DNA of 64,000 nucleotides, from positions 806,001-870,000 of the forward strand of contig NZ_JAHWXK010000001.1 in NCBI RefSeq assembly GCF_023091155.1. The letters are read 5' to 3'. Below, one piece after another: positions 25,121 to 33,895 of this stretch. Under the pieces are notes generated by a model. It saw only the letters and a list, made by a program, of their open reading frames with translations. It did no database searches and was not told where the DNA came from. The translations under genes were made by a program, and so were the position numbers. The DNA comes from Microbacterium sufflavum. Its GTDB lineage: Bacteria > Actinomycetota > Actinomycetes > Actinomycetales > Microbacteriaceae. The stretch's first letter is position 1; every line of letters starts with the position of its first letter.

Positions 25121-26616
25121 GCCACCTCGATTTCATTCATGGCGTAGGTGAGGATGGTTTCCTGCGAGAACTGATCGGGCGTCAGCTCCGCGGTGAGGCG
25201 TCCGGCCGACATCACGTAGATGCGGTCGCACATCCCGATGAGCTCGGGCAGCTCGGAGGAGATCATGAGGATGCCGCGGCCCTGGCGGGCGAGCTCGGTC
25301 ATGATCTTGTAGATCTCGAACTTCGCGCCGACGTCGATGCCGCGGGTGGGCTCGTCGAGCAGCAGCACCTTCGGGTCGGCGATCAGCCAGCGGGCGAGGA
25401 GCACCTTCTGCTGGTTGCCGCCGCTGAGGTTCGCGATGCGCGTCTGCAGGCTGGGCGCCTTGACGTTCATCTTCTGGAAGTACTCGGTGACGAGCTTCTC
25501 CTCCTCGCGGCGCCGCGCGAAGCCCCCGCGGATGACCTTGCGCAGGCTCGCCAGCGTGGCGTTCTTCATGATGCTCAGCTGCGGGACGATGCCGACCAGG
25601 CGGCGGTCCTCCGAGAGCATCGCGACGCCGGCCTTGATCGCGTGCGTGGGGTTCTTGATCTTCACGGTCTTCGTGTCGACCTCGATCTCGCCCGCGTCGA
25701 GCTTGTCGAGCCCGAACACCGCACGGATGACCTCGCTGCGTCCGGCGCCGATGAGCCCCGCGAGCCCGACGATCTCGCCCGCGCGGATGTGCAGGTCGAT
25801 GTCCTCGAACATGTGCGCGGCGGAGAGCCCGGTGGCGCGGAACACGGTGTCGCCGATCTCGACCCGCTCCTTGGGGTAGGACTGGTGGTCGAGGTCGCGG
25901 CCCACCATCTGCGCGATCACCTGACTGGAGGTGATGTCCGCGGCGGGCTGCGAGCTGACGACGGTGCCGTCGCGCAGCACGCTGATGTCGTCGGCGAGCT
26001 CGAAGACCTCGTCCATCTTGTGCGAGATGTAGATGATCGACTTGCCCTGGGCGCGCAGGTCGCGGATCTTCGCGAACAGCGACTCGACCTCCTTGTGCGC
26101 GATGGCCGAGGTCGGCTCGTCCATGATCAGCACGTCGGCGCTGTGGTAGACCGCGCGCAGGATCTCCAGGGTCTGGATCTCCGACACGGTGAGGGTGCCC
26201 AGGCGCCGGTTGATCGAGAAGTCCAGGCCCTCCTCGGCGAGGATACGGCGGGCCTCGCTGCGGATGAACCGCCAGTCGACCTTGCCGTACTTCATCGGCA
26301 GCCGGCCGAGGAAGAAGCTCTCCGCGATCGTCATGCCCGGCACGTAGTTGAGCTCCTGCGAGATCATCGCGATGCCGCGGGCGCGGGCGTCGATGGGGTT
26401 CTTGATCCGCACCTCCTCGCCGCGCACCCGGATCGTCCCGGCGTCGGGCTGGTAGATGCCGTTGATGATCTTCATGAGCGTCGACTTGCCGGCGCCGTTC
26501 TCGCCGCACAGGGCGTGCACGGTGCCGGGGCGCACGTCGAAGGAGACGTCGTCGAGGGCCTTCACCCCGGGGAACGACTTCGACACCCCCTCGACCGACA
26601 GCAGCGTCTCGCTCAT
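25117..26616 (-). CDS. RbsA/XylG-like double-domain ABC ATPase
   Basis: 499 residues, two nucleotide-binding domains. The first has Walker A 'GENGAGKSTLMKII' and 'LIMDEPTSAI' but a weak signature ('LTVSEIQTLEI'). The second has a degenerate Walker A ('GLIGAGRSEVIRAVFG') and signature 'LSGGNQQKVLLARWL' with 'LLLDEPTRGIDVGAK'. This asymmetry is normal for the family. It overlaps both neighbours by 4 bp. Confidence 0.95.
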   Translation of the reverse strand: MSETLLSVEGVSKSFPGVKALDDVSFDVRPGTVHALCGENGAGKSTLMKIINGIYQPDAGTIRVRGEEVRIKNPIDARARGIAMISQELNYVPGMTIAESFFLGRLPMKYGKVDWRFIRSEARRILAEEGLDFSINRRLGTLTVSEIQTLEILRAVYHSADVLIMDEPTSAIAHKEVESLFAKIRDLRAQGKSIIYISHKMDEVFELADDISVLRDGTVVSSQPAADITSSQVIAQMVGRDLDHQSYPKERVEIGDTVFRATGLSAAHMFEDIDLHIRAGEIVGLAGLIGAGRSEVIRAVFGLDKLDAGEIEVDTKTVKIKNPTHAIKAGVAMLSEDRRLVGIVPQLSIMKNATLASLRKVIRGGFARRREEEKLVTEYFQKMNVKAPSLQTRIANLSGGNQQKVLLARWLIADPKVLLLDEPTRGIDVGAKFEIYKIMTELARQGRGILMISSELPELIGMCDRIYVMSAGRLTAELTPDQFSQETILTYAMNEIEVA

Positions 26617-27668
26617 GACGCCGCCTTGACCGACGGCTCGTCCACGCGCCGGGTGCGGGGCAGGACGATGCGCTTGAGCGAGTCGATCGACCCCTCGCCC
26701 GACAGCGCCTCCTCGACCTGCTCGATGCCGTACACGTGGGTGACGAGCGAGTCGAGCTCGACCTGGCCGGACTCGAGCAGGGCGCGGGCGATGGGCCAGG
26801 TGCCGGTGTAGCGGAAGATGCCGGTGACGTTGAGCTCGCGCATCGCGACCTCGGGCACCGAGAGCGGGAACTCGTCAGCGCTGCCCACCAGCACCACGGT
26901 GCCGCCCGCGCGGGTGGATCGGATGCCGTTGACGATCGCGGGGGTGGCGCCCGAGGCGTCGATGAAGACGTTCGCCGCCAGCTCGACGGTGGACTCCGCG
27001 GCGGGGTCGACCACGCGGGCGCCGTAGGAGGCGGCGAGCTCGCGGCGGGCCGGGTTGATGTCGGCGACCACGACGTCGACCGCGCCGAACGCCTTCGCGA
27101 CCTGCGCGGCGATGATGCCGATGGGGCCGCCGCCGGCGATCAGCACGGTGTCGCCCACCTTGATGCCGCCCTTCTGCGCGGCGGCGATGCCGACCGACAG
27201 CGGCTCCATGAGCGCGGCGGCGTTGTCGCTGATGGCGTCGGGCACCTCGTAGGCGAAGTCGTCCTGGATCAGCACGTAGTCGCAGAAGGCGCCGTCGATC
27301 GGCGGGGTGGCGTAGAACTCCATCTGCGGGCAGAGGTTGTAGTCGCCGGCGCGGCAGAAGTCGCAGCGGCGGCACGGGCGCTGCGGCTCGATGGCGACGC
27401 GCTGCCCGACGCGGGCGGGGTCGACGTCGGCGCCGACCGCGACGATCCGGCCGCTCACCTCGTGGCCGAGGATCAGCGGGCTCTCGACGACGTAGGGTCC
27501 GATGCGTCCGTGCTCGTAGTAGTGCACGTCGGATCCGCAGACGCCGACGCTCGCGACCTCCACGAGCACCTCGTCCGCGGCGGGCGTGGGGACGGGGCGC
27601 TCCTCGAGCACCAGGTCCTTCACCCCCCGCAGCACGCTGGCGGTCATCGTGGACGGGATCTCAGACAT
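26613..27668 (-). CDS. zinc-dependent polyol dehydrogenase (sorbitol/xylitol DH type)
   Basis: 351 residues of the medium-chain family. Catalytic zinc ligands: 'GVCGSDVHYYEHGR', 'GHEVSG' and Glu near 'EPLSV'. Structural zinc Cys cluster: 'CRRCDFCRAGDYNLC'. NAD site: 'AGGGPIGIIAAQVA'. It should oxidise the imported polyol to a ketose for the adjacent xylulokinase-type enzyme. It overlaps that kinase by 8 bp and the ATPase by 4 bp. Confidence 0.93.
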   Translation of the reverse strand: MSEIPSTMTASVLRGVKDLVLEERPVPTPAADEVLVEVASVGVCGSDVHYYEHGRIGPYVVESPLILGHEVSGRIVAVGADVDPARVGQRVAIEPQRPCRRCDFCRAGDYNLCPQMEFYATPPIDGAFCDYVLIQDDFAYEVPDAISDNAAALMEPLSVGIAAAQKGGIKVGDTVLIAGGGPIGIIAAQVAKAFGAVDVVVADINPARRELAASYGARVVDPAAESTVELAANVFIDASGATPAIVNGIRSTRAGGTVVLVGSADEFPLSVPEVAMRELNVTGIFRYTGTWPIARALLESGQVELDSLVTHVYGIEQVEEALSGEGSIDSLKRIVLPRTRRVDEPSVKAAS

Positions 27669-29154
27669 GAGTGTCCTCTCTCTCGGGGGAAAGCGGGTGG
27701 ACCGCGGCCGGCTCGGCCTGCAGGTCGGCGAGGTGCAGGTAGCGGTCCCACACGTCGCTGCGGTCGGCGGCGGGCTCGGTCACCGAGGTGGTGGCGGGGC
27801 GCCAGGCCGCGGTCACGGCGGCGACCGTCTCGCCGCGGTGCACGGCGGCGGCCTGGATCGCGGCGCCGCGTGCGGTGCCCTCCGGCGCGTCGACGGTGTG
27901 CACGGGGCGCTGCGTGAGGTCGGCGATCACCTGCCGGTAGGCGAGCGAGCGGGCGCCGCCGCCGATCGCGATGGTGTGGCCCGTGGTGGGGATGCCGAGC
28001 GCCGCGAGGGACCGCTCCCCGCGGACGAGTCCGAGCGCGACGCCCTCGAACGCGGCGAGGGCGAGCTGCTCGCGTCCGGTCGCGGTGGTGAGTCCGGCGA
28101 GCATGCCCCGGGCGGACGGGAGTCGGGGCGAGCGCTCCCCGTCGAGGTAGGCGGCCAGCACGGGTCGCTCAGGGTCGAGCGGGGCGGCGAGGGCGAGGTC
28201 GGTGAGCTCGCGGTGGTCGACGCCGAGCAGCCGCGCGATCGTGTCGGTCACCTTGGTGGCGTTGAGCGTGCAGACGAGCGGCAGGTAGCCGCCGGTCACG
28301 TTGGCGACACCGTCGACGGCCCCGGTCACGTCGGCGACCGGGTCGGGCGTGGTCGCGAACACGACGCCCGAGGTGCCGAGGCTGTACGCCACGTCGCCCT
28401 CGCCGAGCCCGATGCCCTGGGCGGCGAGGTGCTGGTCGCCGCCGCCCGCGCTGACCTGCGCGTCGCGGTCGATGCCGAGCGCGTCGGCCGCGGCGGGGAG
28501 GATGCGTCCCGCCGCCTCGTCCGGTCCGAGCACCTCGGGCAGCAGCGGCGCCCAGTCGCGCTCGCCCACCGCCTCGTCGAGGATGTCGGTGCGCCAGCGT
28601 CCCGTCGCGGCGGAGTAGTAGCCGGTGCCCGAGGCGTCGGAGCGGTCGGTCACGCGGCGGCCGGTGAGGCGGTACGTCAGCCAGTCGTGCGGCACGGAGA
28701 GGTGACGCGCGCGGGCGAGGGTCTCCGGCTCGGTCTCGGCCAGCAGCGCGAGCTTCGACACGGTGATGGCCGCCGACGGCACGATCCCGATCTGCTGCGC
28801 CCACCAGGCGGCGGGGTGACGCGCGAGCAGCGCCGCGGCCTGCGGGGCGGAGGTGGTGTCGTTCCACAGTCGCGCGGGGCGCAGGACGCGTCCGTCGGCA
28901 TCCGACACGACGAGGCCGTGGCACTGCGCACCGACGCCGACCGCGACGATCCGCACGTCGGCGCCGCGGCGGGCATCGGCCATCGCGGCGACCAGGGCCG
29001 CCCACCACGCCTCGGGGTCCTGCTCGCTGACGGGCGGGTGGGTCACGGGGTGGGGGGCGCGCCCGGTGGCGACGAGCGCCCCGGTGGCGGCGTCGCGCAG
29101 CTCGACCGTGCACGACTGGGTGGAGCTGTCGACTCCGGCGACCACGTCGATCAT
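27661..29154 (-). CDS. FGGY-family pentulose kinase (xylulokinase-like)
   Basis: 497 residues. N-terminal 'AGVDSSTQSCTVELRD' (phosphate-binding DxSTQS), 'GVGAQCHGLVV', 'VPHDWLTYRLTG' and C-terminal 'AIGGGARSLAYRQVIADL' fit xylulokinase-like FGGY kinases. The start is ATG 29154, overlapping the SIS stop (ATGA). It phosphorylates the ketose made by the dehydrogenase. A second such kinase lies at 31522-32832. Confidence 0.92.
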   Translation of the reverse strand: MIDVVAGVDSSTQSCTVELRDAATGALVATGRAPHPVTHPPVSEQDPEAWWAALVAAMADARRGADVRIVAVGVGAQCHGLVVSDADGRVLRPARLWNDTTSAPQAAALLARHPAAWWAQQIGIVPSAAITVSKLALLAETEPETLARARHLSVPHDWLTYRLTGRRVTDRSDASGTGYYSAATGRWRTDILDEAVGERDWAPLLPEVLGPDEAAGRILPAAADALGIDRDAQVSAGGGDQHLAAQGIGLGEGDVAYSLGTSGVVFATTPDPVADVTGAVDGVANVTGGYLPLVCTLNATKVTDTIARLLGVDHRELTDLALAAPLDPERPVLAAYLDGERSPRLPSARGMLAGLTTATGREQLALAAFEGVALGLVRGERSLAALGIPTTGHTIAIGGGARSLAYRQVIADLTQRPVHTVDAPEGTARGAAIQAAAVHRGETVAAVTAAWRPATTSVTEPAADRSDVWDRYLHLADLQAEPAAVHPLSPEREDTHV

Positions 29155-29804
29155 CGCGCGACCTCCTCGAGCGGCGGAACGGTGAGGCGGGAGGGGTCGG
29201 CGGGGAGGTCTTCGAGGCGTCCGACGGCGCCCGCGGGGTGCGTGGTCATGAACTCCGCCCACGTGTAGCCGCGACCGCGCATGAGCACCTCGGCGAGCGC
29301 GTCGCCCCACGCGGACTGCGCGATCGTGATGCCGGTGGCCACGATGCCGCCGATGTCGGCCGAGGGGTGCACGGCCACGGCGACGCTGTGGTCGGCGAGC
29401 CGCGCGAGGGGGGTGTCGTGGCTGCGGGTGAGGGCGATCACGCGGGCGCCGCGGCCGCGGGCGATGCGGGCGAGCTGCACGACCTCGTCGGAGGCGCCGC
29501 CGTTGGAGATCAGCAGCACGAGGTCGTCGGCGGTGATGGCGCCGGAGGCCCCGTGCAGCCCGTCCATCGGGGAGAACGGCAGCGACGGCGTGCCGGTGAC
29601 GGACAGGATGTGCGCCATGCGCCGGGCGACCGTGCCGGAGGTGCCCGAGCCGCCGATGAACAGCTTGCCCGTGGCGGACAGGATCATCGAGGCCGCGGTG
29701 ACCAGGGTGCCGTCGATCGTGTCGATCAGTGCGCGCACCGCCTCGGCCTCGGCCTGGAGCCGCCCGCGCGCTACCGCCAGGATGTCGTCATCGACGTTCA
29801 ACAC
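29151..29804 (-). CDS. SIS-domain sugar-phosphate isomerase-like protein
   Basis: About 217 residues. A single SIS domain ('KLFIGGSGTSGTVARRMAHIL', 'VLLISNGGASDEVVQLARIA', 'ARVIALTRSHDTPLARLAD') resembles 3-hexulose-6-phosphate or arabinose-phosphate isomerases. GTG 29804 was chosen because GGGAG lies just upstream; TTG 29801 or ATG 29831 are alternatives, the latter reaching into the divergent promoter. First gene of the polyol operon. Confidence 0.85.
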   Translation of the reverse strand: MLNVDDDILAVARGRLQAEAEAVRALIDTIDGTLVTAASMILSATGKLFIGGSGTSGTVARRMAHILSVTGTPSLPFSPMDGLHGASGAITADDLVLLISNGGASDEVVQLARIARGRGARVIALTRSHDTPLARLADHSVAVAVHPSADIGGIVATGITIAQSAWGDALAEVLMRGRGYTWAEFMTTHPAGAVGRLEDLPADPSRLTVPPLEEVAR

Positions 29805-29835
29805 GTTCTCCCTCGATCGCGCCTCGCACATGCTG

Positions 29836-29947
29836 CGCTCATCTGTGATGCTTGGATGTACGTTTGAGCATAGGAACCGTCGCGAGCCGGAGGAAAGGCA
29901 GCCGTCACATATGTCACAGTTTCGTGATTTCAACGCTCAAATGAGCG
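29836..29947. promoter_or_regulatory. SorC-type operator region with repeated TGAGC half-sites
   Basis: CGCTCA (29836-29841), TTTGAGCA (29863-29870) and the inverted repeat CGCTCA-AA-TGAGCG (29934-29947) are found in and beside the divergent promoter. The last lies at the beginning of the SorC gene itself. Spaced sites suggest looping or cooperative binding by the tetrameric SorC protein. Confidence 0.55.
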
Positions 29948-30891
29948 ATGCGACGAAGAGCGTGGATCAGGACCGCGCCCTCATGGCGGCCGTCGCCCGG
30001 GCGCACTACCTGGAGGACCGCTCCCGCGTCGACATCTCCGACGCCCTCGGCATCTCGCGCTTCAAGGTCGCCCGCCTGCTCAGCCGCGCCAAGGAGGAGG
30101 GCATCGTCACGATCGAGATCCACGACTGGGGTCTCCCCGACGTGGAGCTGAGCCAGCGCCTGCAGGACAAGCTCGGGCTGGAGCGCTGCCTCGTCGTGCG
30201 CTCACACGGAGACGACGATGACGTGCGCCGCCAGATCGGCGCCGCCGCCGCCCGCGCGCTCAGCGAGACGCTGCAGGAGGACGAGGTGCTCGGCGTCACC
30301 TGGGGCCGCACGCTCACCGCCACCGCGAGCCAGTTCGCGCACCTGCCGCGCCTGTCGATCGTGCAGCTCACCGGCGTCGTGGCGGGCGACCTCGCCTCCT
30401 CCCCGATCGAGGTGGTGCGACAGACCTCGCGTCGCGCGGGAGGCGCGGTGTACCCGATCTTCTCGCCGCTCATCGTGGACGACCGCGAGACCGCGATGAG
30501 CCTGCGCCGGCACCCCGACATCCGCTCGGCGATCGACCTGTTCCCCTCCGTCACCACGGCGCTGCTGTCGGTCGGAGCATGGGACCCGCCCGTGTCGCAG
30601 GTGCGCGACGTGCTGCCCATCGACGACCTCGCCAACGCGCTCAGCAAGGGGTGCGTCGCCGACATCGCCGGCATCCTCATCCGCAGCGACGGGACCCCCG
30701 TCGACACGGAGTTCCAGGACCGCTGCATCAACATCTCGTACGAGCAGCTCCAGGAAGTGCCGCGCGTGGTCGCCGTCGCGGGAGGAGCAGCGAAGGCCGA
30801 CGCGATCCGCACGGTGTCGCGGGTGGGACTGATCAGCGAGCTGTTCACCGACCACGCGCTCGCCCAGGCCGTGCTGGCGGACGACGAGTGA
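29911..30891 (+). CDS. SorC/DeoR-type sugar-responsive regulator
   Basis: 326 residues. N-terminal helix-turn-helix ('RSRVDISDALGISRFKVARLL') and a C-terminal sugar-phosphate-binding domain ('GVTWGRTLTATASQF', 'QLTGVVAG', 'ADIAGILIRSDG') as in SorC/CggR/DeoR-C proteins. GGAGGAAAGG stands 12 bp or more before ATG 29911; ATG 29941 is an alternative that lacks a ribosome site. It reads away from the polyol operon and overlaps the epimerase start (TGATG). Confidence 0.92.
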   Translation: MSQFRDFNAQMSDATKSVDQDRALMAAVARAHYLEDRSRVDISDALGISRFKVARLLSRAKEEGIVTIEIHDWGLPDVELSQRLQDKLGLERCLVVRSHGDDDDVRRQIGAAAARALSETLQEDEVLGVTWGRTLTATASQFAHLPRLSIVQLTGVVAGDLASSPIEVVRQTSRRAGGAVYPIFSPLIVDDRETAMSLRRHPDIRSAIDLFPSVTTALLSVGAWDPPVSQVRDVLPIDDLANALSKGCVADIAGILIRSDGTPVDTEFQDRCINISYEQLQEVPRVVAVAGGAAKADAIRTVSRVGLISELFTDHALAQAVLADDE

Positions 30892-31511
30892 TGCGGATCG
30901 CCGGGTCGCTGTGGTCCGTGTCCCCGGACGACCGCCTCGACACCGCACTGCGACTGCGCGACGCGGGCCTGGGCCGGCTGCACTGGGACACCACCGACGG
31001 GCGGTTCGCCGCGGCCGGGGGCTTCACTCCGGACGACGCCGCCGCGCTGGCCGCGCAGACGGGCATGACGGCCGAGGCGCACGTGATGGCGCACCGCTCC
31101 GCGCGCGAGGTCGACGCGTGGGCCGACTTCTGCGACCTCGTGATCGTGCACGTCGAGAGCGACGACTGGAAGGATGCGGTCGCGCGGATCGAACGCCGGG
31201 GCGTGCGCGCCGGGCTCGCCGTCTCCCCGCAGACGCCCGCGACGGCCGTGCCGCTCGACCTGCCCGTGCTGTGCATGTCGATCGTGCCGGGGCAGGCCGG
31301 GAGCACGTTCGACGAGCGGGTGCTGGCGAAGCTCTCGGCCCTCCGCGATGCCGCACCCGGACGACCCCTGGGCGTGGACGGCGGCGTGCGCCGTGAGCAC
31401 GCGGAGGCCCTGTCCGCGGCCGGCGCCGACTGGGCCGTGGTCGGCACCGACCTCGTGTTCGACGGCACCGCGGCGTGGTCCGACCTGCTGCGGCCCGCCG
31501 CCGACGTCTGA
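30891..31511 (+). CDS. ribulose-phosphate 3-epimerase-like enzyme
   Basis: 206 residues, TIM barrel. All metal ligands expected for Rpe are visible: His and Asp in 'HWDTTDGRF', His in 'EAHVMAH', and Asp in 'LGVDGGVRREHA', plus 'MSIVPGQAGSTFD'. It should interconvert ribulose-5-P and xylulose-5-P or a related pentulose/tetrulose phosphate. Divergence from normal Rpe (for example the N-terminus starts at strand 1 with no leader, and WDTTDG replaces VDVMDG) hints at another substrate. Coupled to the SorC gene. Confidence 0.87.
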   Translation: MRIAGSLWSVSPDDRLDTALRLRDAGLGRLHWDTTDGRFAAAGGFTPDDAAALAAQTGMTAEAHVMAHRSAREVDAWADFCDLVIVHVESDDWKDAVARIERRGVRAGLAVSPQTPATAVPLDLPVLCMSIVPGQAGSTFDERVLAKLSALRDAAPGRPLGVDGGVRREHAEALSAAGADWAVVGTDLVFDGTAAWSDLLRPAADV

Positions 31512-31521
31512 GCCGCGCGGG

Positions 31522-32832
31522 TCAGGCCGCGGGCGGCAGCTCGCGCCCCAGCGTGCGGGCGGCCTGACGCGCCATGCCCCAGGCGACGAACTCACCCGCG
31601 GGCGGTGCCGTCATCGGGATGTCGAGGATGAGCGGCGCGATCTCCCTGACCGCCGCCGACCGGGCGCCGCCGCCGATCAGGATGCCCCGCGCCGTCGGCA
31701 CCCCGAGCGCGCGGATCGCGTCGAGGCCGTAGCGCAGGCCGCCCAGCACGCCCTCGAACGCGGAACGCGCCAGGTTCTCGCGCGTGGTGGCCGCGAGGGT
31801 CATGCCGAACAGGGTGCCCGTGGCGTCGGGCAGGTTCGGCGTGCGCTCCCCCTCGAAGTACGGCTCCAGCACCAGTCCCCCGGCACCCGGGTCGGCGGCG
31901 AGCGCGAGCCGCCCGAGCTCCACGTGGTCCACCGCGAGCAGCGTGGCCAGCGTGTCGAGCACGCGCGCCGCGTTCACGGTCGCGACGAGAGGCAGGTGGC
32001 CCCCGGCCGCGTCGGCGAAGCCCGCGACCATGCCCGACGGGTCGATCGTGCGGTGGGCACTCGTGGCGAACACCGTGCCGCTCGTGCCGATCGACACCAC
32101 CACGTCGCCCACGGCCGCGCCGAGCCCCAGCGCCGCACCGGCGTTGTCGCCCGACCCCGGGCCGACGCGGCGCCCGTCCGCATCGGTCACGGCCGCGTCG
32201 TGCGCGAGCACGCGGGGCAGGATCGCGTCGCGGCCGAGCGCGGCGCCGAACAGCTCGCGGTCGTAGCCCGCGTCCGTCCAGTAGCCGGTGCCCGAGGCCT
32301 CGGAACGGTCGGTGATCAGCTCGTCGAGGTCGGCTCCGCGCGGCGCGTCCGGTCCGAAGCCGCGCAACCGCCAGGTGAGCCAGTCGTGGGGCAGGGCGAC
32401 CGCTCGCACCTGCGCGGCGTGCTCCGGCTCGTGCTCGCGCAGCCACCGCACCTTGGTGAGCGTGAACGACGGCACGGGCACCAGGCCCGTGCGCTCGGCG
32501 AGGGCGGCGGCGCCGTGCTCCGCGATCAGGGCGGCCGCCGCGTCTGCGGAGCGCAGGTCGTTCCACAGCAGGGCCGGTCGCACGACCCGTCCCCGGCCGT
32601 CGAGCGCGACCATGCCGTGCTGCTGTCCGCTGATCGCCCAGGCCCGCACGTCGTCGAACCCGCCCGCCGCGGCGATCGCGGCCTGCAGCGCGCGCCACCA
32701 CTCCTCCGGGTCGACCTCGGTGCCCGGCGGGTGCGGTGCACGCCCCTCGCGGATCACCCGACCGGAGAGGGCGTCGGCGATGACGACCTTGCAGGACTGG
32801 GTCGAGGAGTCGATTCCCGCCACGAGTTCCAT
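31522..32832 (-). CDS. xylB: xylulokinase (second FGGY kinase)
   Basis: 436 residues. '[17 protein letters not shown]', '[16 protein letters not shown]', '[11 protein letters not shown]', '[10 protein letters not shown]' and '[18 protein letters not shown]' match xylulokinase. The 'SGQQHGMV' substrate motif is closer to XylB than in its neighbour at 27661. ATG 32832 lies 20 bp after the CorA stop on the same strand. It converges on the Rpe-like gene. Confidence 0.9.
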   Translation of the reverse strand: MELVAGIDSSTQSCKVVIADALSGRVIREGRAPHPPGTEVDPEEWWRALQAAIAAAGGFDDVRAWAISGQQHGMVALDGRGRVVRPALLWNDLRSADAAAALIAEHGAAALAERTGLVPVPSFTLTKVRWLREHEPEHAAQVRAVALPHDWLTWRLRGFGPDAPRGADLDELITDRSEASGTGYWTDAGYDRELFGAALGRDAILPRVLAHDAAVTDADGRRVGPGSGDNAGAALGLGAAVGDVVVSIGTSGTVFATSAHRTIDPSGMVAGFADAAGGHLPLVATVNAARVLDTLATLLAVDHVELGRLALAADPGAGGLVLEPYFEGERTPNLPDATGTLFGMTLAATTRENLARSAFEGVLGGLRYGLDAIRALGVPTARGILIGGGARSAAVREIAPLILDIPMTAPPAGEFVAWGMARQAARTLGRELPPAA

Positions 32833-32852
32833 CCTGCGATCATCCCACGGCG

Positions 32853-33869
32853 TCAGAGCCATCCCTTGTTCTTGAACGCCGCGTAGAGTCCGAGGCCCAT
32901 CGCGACCATGAGCGCGAGCGCCATCGGATAGCCGAGCAGCCAGTGCAGCTCGGGCATGTGGTCGAAGTTCATGCCGTAGATCGTGCCGACCAGGGTCGGG
33001 GCGAACAGGATCGCCGCCCAGCCGGAGATCTTCTTCACCTCTTCGTTCTGCCGGATGCTGAGCTCGGTCATGCGCCGCATCTCCTCGTTCTGGCGGCGCG
33101 CGACGATGGTCGACTCGACCGTGAGCGCGTTGTCGAGCACGGTGCGGAACGTGGTCGCCCTGTCGCTCGCGCGCAAGGTGTGGTCGAGCACGTCGCGCAG
33201 GTACCGCTGCAGCTCCTCGCTCACCCGGTACTTGTCGGAACCGCGCAGGAGCGCCTCGAGCATGCCGACGAGCGGCTGGGTGGCGCGCTGGAAGTCGATC
33301 ACCTCGCGGCCCAGGTCGTAGATGCGCTGCGTGGCGTCCACATCCTCCTCGAACAGCTGGCTCTCGATCTCGTCGATGTCGTTCTCGAGGCCGGCGAGCA
33401 CGGGGGCGTACTCGTCGACCACCTCGTCGAGGATCGCGTACAGCACGGCCTCCGGCCCGTGGGAGAGCAGCGCGGGGTTGGCCTCGAGGCGGCGGCGCAC
33501 CCGCGCCAGATCCGGGGCCTCCGCGTGGCGGATGGTCACCACGAAGTCCGGCCCGACGAGCACGTGCACCTCGCCGAACTCGACCTCCTCCAGGTCGTCG
33601 AGGTAGCGGGCGGGTCGCAGCACCATGAACAGCACGTCACCGTAGCGCTCGAGCTTGGAGCGCTGGTGGCCGGACAGCGCGTCCTCCACCACGAGCTCGT
33701 GGAGGGCGAACTCGTCGGCCACGGCGCGGATCTCCTCCGGACTCGGCCGGTACAGCCCGATCCAGCTCATGCCGCGTCGCTCGCGCATGCGCTCGAACGT
33801 CTCGCTGAGGGTCCGCGGGTTCTCCGTGCGGACGCCGTCCACGTAGATCGCGTTGTCGACGATCGCCAC
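32853..33869 (-). CDS. corA: CorA-family magnesium/divalent-metal channel
   Basis: 338 residues. A long acidic and helical cytoplasmic domain, then two C-terminal membrane helices. The invariant selectivity motif 'YGMNF' sits at the end of the first helix, and the tail 'FKNKGWL' follows the second. Works as a pentamer importing Mg2+ (or Co2+/Zn2+ in some members). Confidence 0.95.
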   Translation of the reverse strand: MAIVDNAIYVDGVRTENPRTLSETFERMRERRGMSWIGLYRPSPEEIRAVADEFALHELVVEDALSGHQRSKLERYGDVLFMVLRPARYLDDLEEVEFGEVHVLVGPDFVVTIRHAEAPDLARVRRRLEANPALLSHGPEAVLYAILDEVVDEYAPVLAGLENDIDEIESQLFEEDVDATQRIYDLGREVIDFQRATQPLVGMLEALLRGSDKYRVSEELQRYLRDVLDHTLRASDRATTFRTVLDNALTVESTIVARRQNEEMRRMTELSIRQNEEVKKISGWAAILFAPTLVGTIYGMNFDHMPELHWLLGYPMALALMVAMGLGLYAAFKNKGWL

Positions 33870-33895
33870 GACGACCCCTTCCGATCAGCCGGTGC

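Noticed and set aside
23019..25136. 705-codon minus-strand frame joining binding protein with upstream sequence
   Set aside because: Only the part from ATG 24029 has a signal peptide and ribosome site; the upstream part is the permease read in another frame.
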